Positions 28,002-36,740 of a DNA stretch of 64,000 bases are shown here, one piece after another (position 1 is the first letter of the stretch; every line of letters begins with the position of its first letter). The position numbers and the translations under genes are program-made. Source of the stretch: Bacteroidota bacterium (GTDB lineage: Bacteria > Bacteroidota > Bacteroidia > NS11-12g > UBA955); the NCBI GenBank assembly GCA_016787485.1, contig JAEUUL010000015.1, positions 1-64,000 on the forward strand, read 5' to 3'. A model generated the notes under the pieces. The model had not been told where the DNA came from. It did no database searches and worked only from the letters and a program-made list of their open reading frames with translations.

Positions 28002-28203
28002 ACTGGCCATTCTGCTCATACGAACATACCAGTATGCACTGGCTCCGCTGATTCCCAAAAGCTGCCGGTATACTCCCAGTTGCAGCGAATATGGCATTGA
28101 AGCATTCAGAAAGTACCCCTTTTTCAAGGCACTGAAACTTACCGCCTCCCGCATAGCCCGCTGCCATCCATGGGGTGGGCATGGCCACGATCCTGTGCCC
28201 TGA
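27994..28203 (+). CDS. yidD: Membrane protein insertion efficiency factor YidD
   Basis: A 69-residue peripheral membrane protein with the invariant CRYTPSCSEYGIEAF motif and the later HPWGGHGHDPVP ending. It assists YidC-dependent membrane insertion. It overlaps rnpA by eight bases. yidC does not follow; a DUF4173 protein with its own promoter does. Confidence 0.95.
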   Translation: MRKLAILLIRTYQYALAPLIPKSCRYTPSCSEYGIEAFRKYPFFKALKLTASRIARCHPWGGHGHDPVP

Positions 28204-28262
28204 TGGTCGTTATTTCCTGCCATTGTATAGAATTCAACAAATGGCAGACAATGAATTTTGGC

Positions 28263-28270
28263 TACTTTCG
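28263..28270 (+). promoter_or_regulatory. -7 box of the DUF4173 gene
   Basis: TACTTTCG is a TAnnTTTG variant that recurs before crtZ in this window. It ends 11 bases before the ATG at 28282, giving a predicted leader of about five bases. Confidence 0.45.
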
Positions 28271-28281
28271 TTTCCTATCTC

Positions 28282-29790
28282 ATGCATCCACGCATCCGTT
28301 TTTCCATCAGCGTTATTCTGGCCGTGCTTTTTCTCTGGCTTTTTTACAGGCAATCTCCAGGGCTGAACTATGGTGTTTTTGGTTTTGCGGTGGCAGTTGC
28401 CACCTTTTGGCTGCGGCGCAATGAACCAAGGGGATTGTTGTACTGGTGCAGTACCGGGCTGGTTATGGGCCTGTCATTTGCCGTTGCCTGGCACGGTGAG
28501 ACCTGGTCATTTGTCATGCTCGGTTTATCCGCGTTTGTCCTGTCCGGCTCAGCCATAGTGCCGCTGGTTCCGGATGTGTTTGCTTCTATGAAGGAAGCCT
28601 TTGCCAATCTGTTTCTGGCCCAGCAGAATTTCTTTTCCATGCGAAAAGGCAGTGTCCCCGGAAAACGCAGGTTTTCTGTAACACGTGCACTGATGATTTA
28701 TGGCATCCCCTTCCTGATTATCCTGCTTTTTCTCACATTTTACAGGGGAAGCAATCCACTGTTTGACGGATGGATCCGCACTGTACTTGACAAGCTTGGC
28801 AACCTCACGGATTACCTGAACCTCACCGCCATTCTTGTGTTTTTACTGGGACTTTTCATCTCCAATCTGTATATACAGTCCTTGCCGGATGAAAATGCCA
28901 TGAAAATATGGCTGCAGAAGCCCGTGAATATGGTACGTAAACCCTTTCGCAGAAGATACCGGCGCGAAGGACTGCACCGCAATCTGCTGGTGGAATACAA
29001 GGCCGCCATGTTTCTCATTGTCAGCCTCAATGTGCTGTTGTTGCTGCTGAATATCAGTGATTTCAAACTGGTATGGCTTGGTTTTACCTGGTCCGGGCAA
29101 TTGCTCAAGAGTTTTGTACACGAGGGCACCTGGTACCTTATTGCGAGTATATTGATTGCAGCCGGTACCATTCTTTTCTATTTCAGGGGCAATCTCAATT
29201 TTCTGGCCAGGGCCGAAGGACTGAAGTGGATGGTATACCTGTGGCTGTTTCAGAATTTCTTTCTGGCATGCAGTGTGGCCGTACGCAATTACCGGTATAT
29301 AGAGCATTATGGGCTGGCCTATCGCCGCATAGGTGTCATTTTCTTTCTGCTCGCGATTTTACTGGGCCTGATCTGGGTTTTTCTGAAAGTGCACCGGAAA
29401 GAAGCGCTGCAAACGCTGGTGTCCAGACTTTCGGTTACCGGTTTTGCTGTTCTTGCCGTAAGTGGTTTGCCGGATTGGTCTGGCATCATCACTTCATACA
29501 ACCTCGAACATTATAAAAAATCATATGTACACATGGAGTTTCTGGCCGAAATGCCTGACCATGTATTGCCGGTTTTGAAAAAATGGGAGCCCATGCTGGG
29601 TCAGATCAGAATAGAGCAGGAACAAAGGAAATTCCGCTTTTCGGATACCATTAACGGGAAGACCTTTTCAGCGGTGTTGCAGGAAAGGATAGACCGGTTT
29701 CGCCGGGATTGGCCGAAGAAGCACTGGCAGGAATGGAGTCTGGAAGACAGCAGGGCCTGGTGGGAATTGCAGACGCTTTCTGAAAAATAG
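28282..29790 (+). CDS. DUF4173-family polytopic membrane protein
   Basis: A 502-residue membrane protein with roughly 10-12 transmembrane helices. The conserved signature of the family, RYIEHYGLAYRRIGVIFF, lies near residues ~345-362. A soluble C-terminal tail of ~110 residues follows. The function of the family is unknown. The ATG at 28282 follows a TACTTTCG box; a longer in-frame TTG start lies upstream of that box and is less likely. It is followed by the rpsF operon with its own promoter. Confidence 0.8.
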   Translation: MHPRIRFSISVILAVLFLWLFYRQSPGLNYGVFGFAVAVATFWLRRNEPRGLLYWCSTGLVMGLSFAVAWHGETWSFVMLGLSAFVLSGSAIVPLVPDVFASMKEAFANLFLAQQNFFSMRKGSVPGKRRFSVTRALMIYGIPFLIILLFLTFYRGSNPLFDGWIRTVLDKLGNLTDYLNLTAILVFLLGLFISNLYIQSLPDENAMKIWLQKPVNMVRKPFRRRYRREGLHRNLLVEYKAAMFLIVSLNVLLLLLNISDFKLVWLGFTWSGQLLKSFVHEGTWYLIASILIAAGTILFYFRGNLNFLARAEGLKWMVYLWLFQNFFLACSVAVRNYRYIEHYGLAYRRIGVIFFLLAILLGLIWVFLKVHRKEALQTLVSRLSVTGFAVLAVSGLPDWSGIITSYNLEHYKKSYVHMEFLAEMPDHVLPVLKKWEPMLGQIRIEQEQRKFRFSDTINGKTFSAVLQERIDRFRRDWPKKHWQEWSLEDSRAWWELQTLSEK

Positions 29791-29798
29791 CCAGACCC

Positions 29799-29829
29799 TT
29801 GGTTTTTTCGGGGAGAACCGCTACTTTTG
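29799..29829 (+). promoter_or_regulatory. Promoter of rpsF-rpsR-rplI
   Basis: TTG at 29799-29801, a 20-base spacer, then TACTTTTG (29822-29829). It strongly resembles the rpmH promoter, including the following CAGCCC. The ATG is 19 bases downstream. The rpsF leader shows no SD. Confidence 0.65.
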
Positions 29830-29848
29830 CAGCCCCAAAAACACCACA

Positions 29849-30229
29849 ATGAGCATGAATCAGTATGAAACTGTAATCATTTTAACACCCGTGCTCTCTG
29901 AACAGCAAATGAAAGATGCTGTTAAAAGCTACAGAGAGTTGATTACAGGCAACGGTGGGGAGATGGTCCACGAAGACAACTGGGGCCTGACCAAACTAGC
30001 TTACCCTATCGACAAAAAAGGCACGGGATTCTATCATTTGTTTGAGTATCGGGCAAACCCCGAATTCATCCGCACCATGGAAATCGCTTTCCGCCGTGAT
30101 GAACGCGTTATGCGTTACCTCACCGTGAAACTGGACAAATGGGCTGTTGAGTACAACGACAAAAAACGGCGCGGAGAAATTACCCGCAAGCCGGAAACCA
30201 ACAAAACCGAAGAGGAGGTTGCATCATGA
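29849..30229 (+). CDS. rpsF: 30S ribosomal protein bS6
   Basis: A 126-residue ribosomal protein. The [16 protein letters not shown] opening and [20 protein letters not shown] segment are typical. In the ribosome it pairs with bS18 on the platform. In Bacteroidota, bS6 and bS18 (with bS21) line the pocket that hides the 16S anti-SD. Start could be 29849 or the ATG two codons later. It overlaps rpsR by four bases. Confidence 0.97.
   Translation: MSMNQYETVIILTPVLSEQQMKDAVKSYRELITGNGGEMVHEDNWGLTKLAYPIDKKGTGFYHLFEYRANPEFIRTMEIAFRRDERVMRYLTVKLDKWAVEYNDKKRRGEITRKPETNKTEEEVAS
30213..30218 (+). promoter_or_regulatory. Strong Shine-Dalgarno site of rpsR
   Basis: AGGAGG, followed by T, lies seven bases upstream of the rpsR ATG, inside the last codons of rpsF. 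Strong SD sites are rare in this window, where most genes have none. Confidence 0.6.
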
Positions 30230-30489
30230 GCAAAGACGCCAATTTCGTATTCAATCAAACGCCGCAGGTACTGCAAAAGAAAAAGTATTGCCGTTTCAAG
30301 AAGCACGGTATCCGCTACATCGACTACAAGGACAAAGATTTTCTGTTGAAGTTCGTAAACGAACAAGGCAAAATTCTTCCCCGTCGCATCACCGGTACGT
30401 CTCTGAAATTTCAGCGTAAGATTTCAGTTGCCATCAAGCGCGCACGTCACCTTTCACTGCTGCCTTTCGTAGCCGATGGTTTGAAATAA
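30226..30489 (+). CDS. rpsR: 30S ribosomal protein bS18
   Basis: An 87-residue basic ribosomal protein. The [16 protein letters not shown] and [18 protein letters not shown] segments are canonical. The start overlaps the rpsF stop (ATGA) and is preceded by AGGAGG. The N-terminal extension ([20 protein letters not shown]) is longer than in E. coli. bS18 contributes to anti-SD sequestration in Bacteroidota ribosomes, so the SD in its own message may allow feedback. Confidence 0.97.
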   Translation: MSKDANFVFNQTPQVLQKKKYCRFKKHGIRYIDYKDKDFLLKFVNEQGKILPRRITGTSLKFQRKISVAIKRARHLSLLPFVADGLK

Positions 30490-30494
30490 TTCAC

Positions 30495-30500
30495 AGGAGG
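30495..30500 (+). promoter_or_regulatory. Strong Shine-Dalgarno site of rplI
   Basis: AGGAGG lies nine bases upstream of the rplI ATG, in the 20-base gap after rpsR. Confidence 0.6.
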
Positions 30501-30509
30501 AAACGAAGT

Positions 30510-30950
30510 ATGAAAGTGATTCTGACACAAGACGTAAAAAACCTGGGCCACAAAGACGATGTGGTTGCTGTAAAAGACGGATACGGACGCAATTATCTCA
30601 TTCCCAAAGGCAAAGCCAAACTGGCTACCGACGGTGCAATGAAAATGCTTGCAGAAGATATTCGCCAGCGCGGGTTCAAAATGGAAAAACTGCGTAAAGA
30701 TGCTGAGGCGATTGCTGAAAAACTGAATGGCATGACCATTACAGTAAACGCAAAAGCAGGTACCAGCGGCAAAATCTTTGGCAGTGTTACTGCCCTGCAG
30801 ATTGCCAATGCCATCAAGGACAAAGGATTTGAAGTGGACCGTCGCAAAATCGCGGTGGACGACATCAAAAATCTGGGTAGCTATGAGGCAATTCTGAACC
30901 TGTTCAAAGACATCAGTGCTACAATTACCGTAGAGGTAGTTGCAGAGTGA
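30510..30950 (+). CDS. rplI: 50S ribosomal protein bL9
   Basis: A 146-residue ribosomal protein. The N-terminal domain carries VILTQDVKNLGHKDDVV and VKDGYGRNYLIPKG, and the C-terminal domain KAGTSGKIFGSVT and the terminal strand TITVEVVAE. It closes the rpsF-rpsR-rplI operon, which ends in an intrinsic terminator. Confidence 0.97.
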   Translation: MKVILTQDVKNLGHKDDVVAVKDGYGRNYLIPKGKAKLATDGAMKMLAEDIRQRGFKMEKLRKDAEAIAEKLNGMTITVNAKAGTSGKIFGSVTALQIANAIKDKGFEVDRRKIAVDDIKNLGSYEAILNLFKDISATITVEVVAE

Positions 30951-30970
30951 TTGAAACATAATTTTCAAGC

Positions 30971-31000
30971 AAAAAGGCCATCGAACGATGGCCTTTTTTT
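30971..31000 (+). terminator. Intrinsic terminator of the rpsF operon
   Basis: GGCCATC (30976-30982) pairs with GATGGCC (30987-30993) around a GAAC tetraloop, extended by AAAAA and followed by a run of seven T residues. Confidence 0.85.
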
Positions 31001-31132
31001 ATCCGTTATTTTCCGGGTGATCTGCTGATTCTTTCACACAAACAAGTTGCAGTGCCATTGTTTTTATAGGTCTGTAGCTGCCTTTCCACCCCGATTCCTT
31101 TCTAAACCTTACCTTTGCCCCTTTTACAACCC

Positions 31133-33571
31133 ATGTGGGATCGTATAGCCACCTATATTCTTAAAAACCGACTGGTATTTGTCATCGGCATCCTTTTGTT
31201 TACAGGCGTTGCTGCCTGGTTTTCATCCAAAGCCGAACTGGCCTACGATATGCAGAAACTCATCCCCAAGGATGATCCTGAATTCGTGGTTTACCAGGAT
31301 TTTAAAAAGACATTTGGAGAAGATGGAAATAAGGTTGTGATTGGGTTTGAAACCCGGGACCTCTTCAAACTCCCCCTGTTTACAGATTTTCACAAACTGG
31401 GAAATGAGATAAGCAGGCAGGATGGTGTGCTGGATGTGCTGAGTCCGGCCCGGGTATACAACCTGCAGCTGGATACCTCAGACATGTTTGGCATTACCGC
31501 GCTGGCCGACAGCATTCCCGCTACCCAGCAGGAACTGGACAGCATAGGTGAGATATTCCTGAACATGCGCTTTTACGAGGGGTTGCTGTACAACCGCAAA
31601 AACAATGTGGCCCTGATGGTTGTGTCGCTGAAAGACAGCGTGCTCAACAGCAAAGGACGTATACCTCTTATCCAGAATATACAACGATTGTGCGATGAAT
31701 TCGGCAAGCGCCAGAAACTGGAAATGCACTATAGCGGTCTTCCATTTGTGCGAACCGAGTTTGCAACCAATGTGCGCCGCGAAATCGTGCTCTTTACCAT
31801 TATTGCCTTTTTTGTAACTGCCCTGCTGATTCTTGCCTTTTTCCGCAGTTTCAGTACCCTGCTGGTTTCCATGTTGTTTATTGTGATAGGTGTGGTAACC
31901 ATGCTGGGAGTTTCCGGCATCCTGGGCTATAAACTTACCCTGCTTACCGGCACTTTGCCGCCGCTACTTGTCGTCATAGGGGTGCAGAACACCATCTATC
32001 TCATCAATAAATACCATGAGGAGTACAAGCGGCACCGCAACAAAGCAAGGGCCCTGTCGCGTATCATTTCAAAAATAGGCGTGGCCACCTTTCTTATCAA
32101 TTTTACTACTGCCATTGGTTTTGGCACTTTCTATTTTACCAAGACTACCGTACTGGAGCAGTTTGGAGTGGTGGCGTTTATCACCATCAATATCATCTTT
32201 TTCATCAACATCATTGGCATACCTGCATTGTACAGTTTTCTGCCCGTACCCAGCGATAAGCAGACTGCGCATCTGGATAACCGCACGATAAACAATTTCC
32301 TCAGTTGGGTGCGTTACAGTGCATTCAACCGCAAACGCCGCATTTACTTCTGGAGCATCGTTCTCACCGCCTTCAGTTGTGTCTATATCGTAAAACTGCG
32401 TCCCCTGGCATTTATGGTAGACGACATTCCCCATAGCAGCAAGGTGTATCAGGATTTGGTCTTTTTCCAGAAAAACTTCAAAGGTGTGATGCCGCTGGAA
32501 ATCATAGTGACCTGCTATGAAGGCCCCGAGGATTATGAAGCAGAGTCGGAAACAGACAGTGCGGCAACCCGGAAAAAAGCCGAGGCCGGCACACGCAGGG
32601 TGAAAGAAGGCGGTGCCAGCAGTGCAGAAGTGCTGAACAAGGCAAACAGCCTGCAGAAGGCCCTGCGGCGATTCGATGCTGAACTGAGCAAACCCATCAG
32701 TCTGGTAGAGATGGTGAGTTTTGCAAACCAGGTATACAATGAGAATGACCCCGTGCAGTACAGAGTGCCCAATGCAACCAATCTGGGCGATATCAGCAGC
32801 CGGATTCCTGAGGCCAAACCCGGAGGTAAAAACCTGCTGGCCGGCCTGCTTGACAAGGGACAAACCAAGCTGCGCATCAGCTACCAGATGAAAGATGTGG
32901 GCAGCATACGCATGGACAGCCTGATCAGTGAAATCAAACAGATCGCGGGGGGCATCTTTCCAAAAGAACGGTACGATGTTTCCGTAACCGGGACCTCGGC
33001 TGTGTTCCTCAAGGGCAATTCATACCTGTATGAGAGTTTGTGGAGTTCCACCCTGTGGTCGCTGCTCATCATCAGCCTCACCATGGCCCTGCTTTTCCCT
33101 TCGTTCAAAATGATCATCATTTCGGTCATCCCCAATATCATTCCGCTGCTGGTAACGGCCGGACTGATGGGCTATTTTGCCATACCGCTGAAACCCAGCA
33201 CCATTCTTGTGTTCAGTATTGCCTTCGGGATTACCATTGATGCCACCATTCACTTCATGAGCACCCTGCGAAGGGAATTGCTGCATACACAAAAAACCCT
33301 GCGCGAAGCGTTGAGTGATACCATCATGGAAGTGGGTCTGAGTATGATTTATACCATGGTGGCCCTGTTTGCCGGCTTCCTCATCTTTGTGTTCTCCCGT
33401 TTTCAGGGTACCCAAAGCCTGGGCTGGCTTACAGCAGTGACCCTGTTCACAGGTCTGGCAGCAAATTTGTTTCTTTTACCTGCATTGATTCTCAGTTTTG
33501 AAAAAGGATTGAACCCCAAGGAAGAACTCAAGGAATCAGTGCTGGAACTGCCCGATGAAAACGAAGATTAA
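31133..33571 (+). CDS. RND-superfamily (MMPL-type) membrane exporter
   Basis: An 812-residue inner-membrane protein with the RND layout: a first helix at residues ~10-30, a large periplasmic domain (~35-215) opening AYDMQKLIPKDDPEF, five or six helices (~220-370), a second periplasmic domain, and five or six more helices to ~790. Helix motifs include GVSGILGYKLTLLTGTLPPLL and FSIAFGITIDATIHFM, where the Asp in the latter fits the proton-relay position. A charged, Ala/Glu-rich insert (about residues 465-505) breaks the second periplasmic domain. The start at 31133 follows TACCTTTG (31110-31117). It overlaps the next gene by 17 bases. The substrate is not predictable. Confidence 0.88.
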   Translation: MWDRIATYILKNRLVFVIGILLFTGVAAWFSSKAELAYDMQKLIPKDDPEFVVYQDFKKTFGEDGNKVVIGFETRDLFKLPLFTDFHKLGNEISRQDGVLDVLSPARVYNLQLDTSDMFGITALADSIPATQQELDSIGEIFLNMRFYEGLLYNRKNNVALMVVSLKDSVLNSKGRIPLIQNIQRLCDEFGKRQKLEMHYSGLPFVRTEFATNVRREIVLFTIIAFFVTALLILAFFRSFSTLLVSMLFIVIGVVTMLGVSGILGYKLTLLTGTLPPLLVVIGVQNTIYLINKYHEEYKRHRNKARALSRIISKIGVATFLINFTTAIGFGTFYFTKTTVLEQFGVVAFITINIIFFINIIGIPALYSFLPVPSDKQTAHLDNRTINNFLSWVRYSAFNRKRRIYFWSIVLTAFSCVYIVKLRPLAFMVDDIPHSSKVYQDLVFFQKNFKGVMPLEIIVTCYEGPEDYEAESETDSAATRKKAEAGTRRVKEGGASSAEVLNKANSLQKALRRFDAELSKPISLVEMVSFANQVYNENDPVQYRVPNATNLGDISSRIPEAKPGGKNLLAGLLDKGQTKLRISYQMKDVGSIRMDSLISEIKQIAGGIFPKERYDVSVTGTSAVFLKGNSYLYESLWSSTLWSLLIISLTMALLFPSFKMIIISVIPNIIPLLVTAGLMGYFAIPLKPSTILVFSIAFGITIDATIHFMSTLRRELLHTQKTLREALSDTIMEVGLSMIYTMVALFAGFLIFVFSRFQGTQSLGWLTAVTLFTGLAANLFLLPALILSFEKGLNPKEELKESVLELPDENED

Positions 33572-34616
33572 ATTATTTCTGATTGCAGTGGCAAGTCTGC
33601 CCCTGGCCGGACTGAATGCCCAGTTTTCACAATTGTACAGGAAAGCTCCGAAGCTCAGTTATCCTTATTTATCTGACGCAGCCACCTGGGGCGATTGGGT
33701 GTATGACAGCCTGAGCCGGCAGAATTCACTGCTGTACAAAGCCGAACTCCGCGCCACCTTTTTCTCCGATAAAAACCTGCGGATTCTGAAAGATCGGAAA
33801 TTTGAGGGGGATACCGGCAATATGCTGAAACAGCTGGCGGTGGAAAAACTGCGGCATTTGCAGGATACAGGGAGTGTGTGGTGCGATTCTACAGTGACCA
33901 CATACCGCCTGCAACCTGGTGAAGATTGCCTGGACATCCGGGATCATTTTTCTGATTTTCACCTGGACAGGATTTACATTCAGGGGGCTTTTCCACCCTC
34001 TGAAACCGGAGAAACCCGCTATGTGCTGGCCTGTGTGATTGGTTATTACGAAGGGGCCTTTTATACCTCACTGCTCGTGGGGGTCAACAGCAAGGGTGAA
34101 ATTACCCGCATATATGACCTGAGCTGGAGTGCCCCCAATTACGGCAATGCCAATGAGATGTACCGCAGGGCACGGCTGAAGGCAGATAAGCTGGAATCCT
34201 GGGAAAGAAGGTGGAATGACGGAACAACCGGCATCCTTTTCCGAAGCACAGATTTTGACAAAGGTATGACCCGTTCAGAATGGCTGTATTATACCGGACT
34301 GTATGTGGATACCCTGGGGGGTGAAGCCCTGTTTGTCAGCAATGACCAAAACGGATACCGCGTGGAGTATTTCAATCTGGCCACCCGTAAGAAGCAATCC
34401 CTGCTGGTGGCATCCCGCGATGAGGCCGGGTTTAGTTTCCGGTTTCCGGGCGAGGAAATTTCCCATCAGGTGTCCTTTATCCGCGATATGCTGGTTTGGA
34501 CCAAACCCAACCGCAACAGGCTGCTGCTCACCCGTCAATCCATGTATTATTTCGATTCGGATACGGAAAACCCGGGCAGCCTGTTTCCTGATATCCTGTA
34601 CGAAGACCAGGAGTAG
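33555..34616 (+). CDS. Secreted protein of unknown function, coupled to the RND exporter
   Basis: A 353-residue protein with a signal peptide (IKLFLIAVASLPLAGLNAQ). I recognise no named domain. It is rich in aromatic and charged residues, with many short strands, and contains two Cys residues far apart. The start lies within the last 17 bases of the exporter gene, so the two are probably translated together, and the product may be a periplasmic partner or a substrate. It ends one base before the stop of the convergent LuxE-like gene, leaving no room for a terminator. Confidence 0.65.
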   Translation: MKTKIKLFLIAVASLPLAGLNAQFSQLYRKAPKLSYPYLSDAATWGDWVYDSLSRQNSLLYKAELRATFFSDKNLRILKDRKFEGDTGNMLKQLAVEKLRHLQDTGSVWCDSTVTTYRLQPGEDCLDIRDHFSDFHLDRIYIQGAFPPSETGETRYVLACVIGYYEGAFYTSLLVGVNSKGEITRIYDLSWSAPNYGNANEMYRRARLKADKLESWERRWNDGTTGILFRSTDFDKGMTRSEWLYYTGLYVDTLGGEALFVSNDQNGYRVEYFNLATRKKQSLLVASRDEAGFSFRFPGEEISHQVSFIRDMLVWTKPNRNRLLLTRQSMYYFDSDTENPGSLFPDILYEDQE

Positions 34617-34617
34617 C

Positions 34618-35595
34618 TCAGCCCATCATCAGGTTACAACCCCGCACATCGCTGAAATCCAGACGGCCCAACACCTCAAAACTTCCGTTGGGATGCAGTT
34701 TGCCCAAATCGTCGGTGGCGATGAAACTGCAACTGTAAACATTCGCTAAATCCACCACGCAAATGCGCCCGGTTTTGCCGGCCGGCAGCCAGGTACCCGG
34801 GTCGGTGGCATCCTGAATCAATACCTGCATCCATGGCGGACTGCGGAATATGCCGTTTCCCTTGCTGTATGCCTGCGATAACAGTTCAGTCATTCCGTAT
34901 TCACTGTGGATATGGTTGACACCCAATTTCGTGCAAAGGATTTCATGAATTTCTGCTCTTACCCTTTCAGGCCCGTGGCCTTTCATACCACCCGTTTCCA
35001 TGATCAGGGTGTGCTTGAGAATTGGTCCTTGCCATTGCTCAGCCAACGATAACAATGCATGGGTGACTCCAAGCAACAGAGTAGGAGTGGCCGTGGCTTC
35101 GCTATCTTTCAAAGCCTCCAGAAAGTCTGAATTTGCCCGGCTGAACAGCCCGGACCCGGGCATGCCCCGCTGTACCAGACCACGGCACATATATACCAGG
35201 CTGCTATGCTCACGGTCCATGTAGCCCGGCAGCAGGCAGAGCAAGCGGTAATTTCCCGCAGGTCCGTAGACCAGCTCAAATCCACGGCTGTAACTTTTAT
35301 GGTACAATTCAGTATCATATACCAGATGCTGTGATATGCCCGAACCAGAAGTGCTGCTGCTTTCGAAAATGGTATGCACCAGATGACCGGTATGCACCAC
35401 ACGATGTGTTTTGAAGAAAGAAACCGGTAAAAATGGAATGTCTGTAATTTGCCGAAAGGGCCTGTTGCCTGCTGTCAATTGCAACCACTTTGTAAAAACA
35501 GGGCAATCCCGTTGCTGCCGGTGGAATATTTCCATTGCCAATTCGTTACTTTTGGCAACAGATTCAGTGAAAATGAGCTCCGGATGGAAAGGCAT
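34618..35595 (-). CDS. LuxE/PaaK-like acyl-protein synthetase
   Basis: A 325-residue enzyme of the LuxE branch of the adenylate-forming superfamily. The AMP-binding Ser/Thr/Gly loop appears as FESSSTSGSG, the ETGGMKGHGP segment and the downstream HSEYGMTELLSQAY motif match the family, and the end contains LGRLDFSDVRGCNLMMG. Such enzymes activate a carboxylic acid and pass it to a protein thiol. No partner reductase (luxC) or carrier protein is adjacent, so the substrate is open. The ATG at 35595 is chosen; a longer frame begins at 35637. Its 5' end overlaps the divergent lipoprotein gene by 23 bases. Confidence 0.75.
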   Translation of the reverse strand: MPFHPELIFTESVAKSNELAMEIFHRQQRDCPVFTKWLQLTAGNRPFRQITDIPFLPVSFFKTHRVVHTGHLVHTIFESSSTSGSGISQHLVYDTELYHKSYSRGFELVYGPAGNYRLLCLLPGYMDREHSSLVYMCRGLVQRGMPGSGLFSRANSDFLEALKDSEATATPTLLLGVTHALLSLAEQWQGPILKHTLIMETGGMKGHGPERVRAEIHEILCTKLGVNHIHSEYGMTELLSQAYSKGNGIFRSPPWMQVLIQDATDPGTWLPAGKTGRICVVDLANVYSCSFIATDDLGKLHPNGSFEVLGRLDFSDVRGCNLMMG

Positions 35596-36094
35596 GTGGG
35601 TTGTGGTCCTGTTGCTGTGTGGTTGCAGACCCGACAAAAATAAGTTCCCGGATGAACCTTACCTCCGCTTATTACAGGCAAATGTTTTCAATAACGGGGT
35701 AGACAAGGACAGTTTCATCCTTCTGAATTTGTACTATCATGATGGAGATGGTGATCTGGGGCTGAATCCCGGAGATACCTCACCTCCTTTCAATGCAACA
35801 GGCACAGAGTTCTTCAATTTACATGTGTGGATGTATGAACGCAAAAACGGACAATGGGTGAAACCGGTGAATTTACTTTCACCCACAAAAGATACACTGA
35901 ATTTTCATGAACGGATCCCCCGGATTACACCAACCGGTCGCAGCAAATGGGTGGAGGGCAATCTGGATTTGCGCATACCTGCAGAACCAGTGGGCCTGAA
36001 ACCGGATACTGTGAAAATTACCGTACAACTTACAGACCGTGCGCGCAGGAAAAGTGCTGTTGCAGAAACAGAAGCAATTGTACTCAAGCACTAA
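35573..36094 (+). CDS. Lipoprotein of unknown function
   Basis: A 173-residue protein with a lipobox (LLLCGC) after a short hydrophobic signal. The mature part includes an acidic loop, YHDGDGDLG, which could bind calcium, and a beta-rich remainder ending in a repeat-like VKITVQLTDRARRKSAVAETEAIVL. No domain is recognised with certainty. The ATG at 35573 is preceded by TACTTTTG (35547-35554). The first 23 bases overlap the divergent LuxE-like gene. Confidence 0.7.
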   Translation: MSSGWKGMWVVVLLLCGCRPDKNKFPDEPYLRLLQANVFNNGVDKDSFILLNLYYHDGDGDLGLNPGDTSPPFNATGTEFFNLHVWMYERKNGQWVKPVNLLSPTKDTLNFHERIPRITPTGRSKWVEGNLDLRIPAEPVGLKPDTVKITVQLTDRARRKSAVAETEAIVLKH

Positions 36095-36170
36095 AAGGCC
36101 ATAGAAATGAGGTATTTTCGCAGGCCCGTTTACCTTTGGCACACCATTTGGAATATAAACACTGAAGTAT

Positions 36171-36716
36171 ATGATTAAGCACATCGCAATAGCAGCAATG
36201 GCTACGGTTGCAAGCAGCCTTTCAGCCCAAAAAATGGGATTTGTAGACACAGATCTCATACTTGGCAAACTTCCCGAATATAAATCCGCCCAGAAACAAC
36301 TGGACGACCTGAGTGCCCAATGGCAGCAGAAGGCTACTGATTTGCAGGCTGGACTGGATCAGATGTACAAAGACTTTAAAGGCGAAGAATTGCTCCTGAG
36401 TGCAGAGCAGAAACGGATGAAGGAAGATGCGATTGTAGAAAAGGAAAAAGAACTGTTCAAATTCCGTGAGGATAAATTCGGACAGAATGGTGAATTGTTT
36501 AAAAAGCGGGAAGAACTGATTAAACCCGTGCAGGACAAAGTATACGAAGCCGTGCAGAAAGTGGCCAAAAAAGAAGGCCTCAGTTTTATGTTTGATAAGG
36601 CCGGTGGAGTGCTTATGCTCTACGCAGACCAAAAGTACGACAAAACCTATGAGGTGATGGAAGAGTTGGGTATCCCAGTGGAGACCCCCGGAACTCCCGC
36701 CCCCGGAGACAAATAA
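36171..36716 (+). CDS. OmpH/Skp-family periplasmic chaperone, copy 1
   Basis: A 181-residue secreted protein with a signal peptide (IAIAAMATVASSLSAQ) and the family-opening KMGFVDTDLILGKLPEYK. The central part is a long amphipathic coiled coil (residues ~40-120, charged heptads), matching the Skp tentacles that hold unfolded outer-membrane proteins. The tail (~160-181) is Pro/Gly-rich. It is followed 24 bases later by a second, diverged copy. Confidence 0.9.
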   Translation: MIKHIAIAAMATVASSLSAQKMGFVDTDLILGKLPEYKSAQKQLDDLSAQWQQKATDLQAGLDQMYKDFKGEELLLSAEQKRMKEDAIVEKEKELFKFREDKFGQNGELFKKREELIKPVQDKVYEAVQKVAKKEGLSFMFDKAGGVLMLYADQKYDKTYEVMEELGIPVETPGTPAPGDK

Positions 36717-36740
36717 CAAAAAAACAAACACAGATACAGA

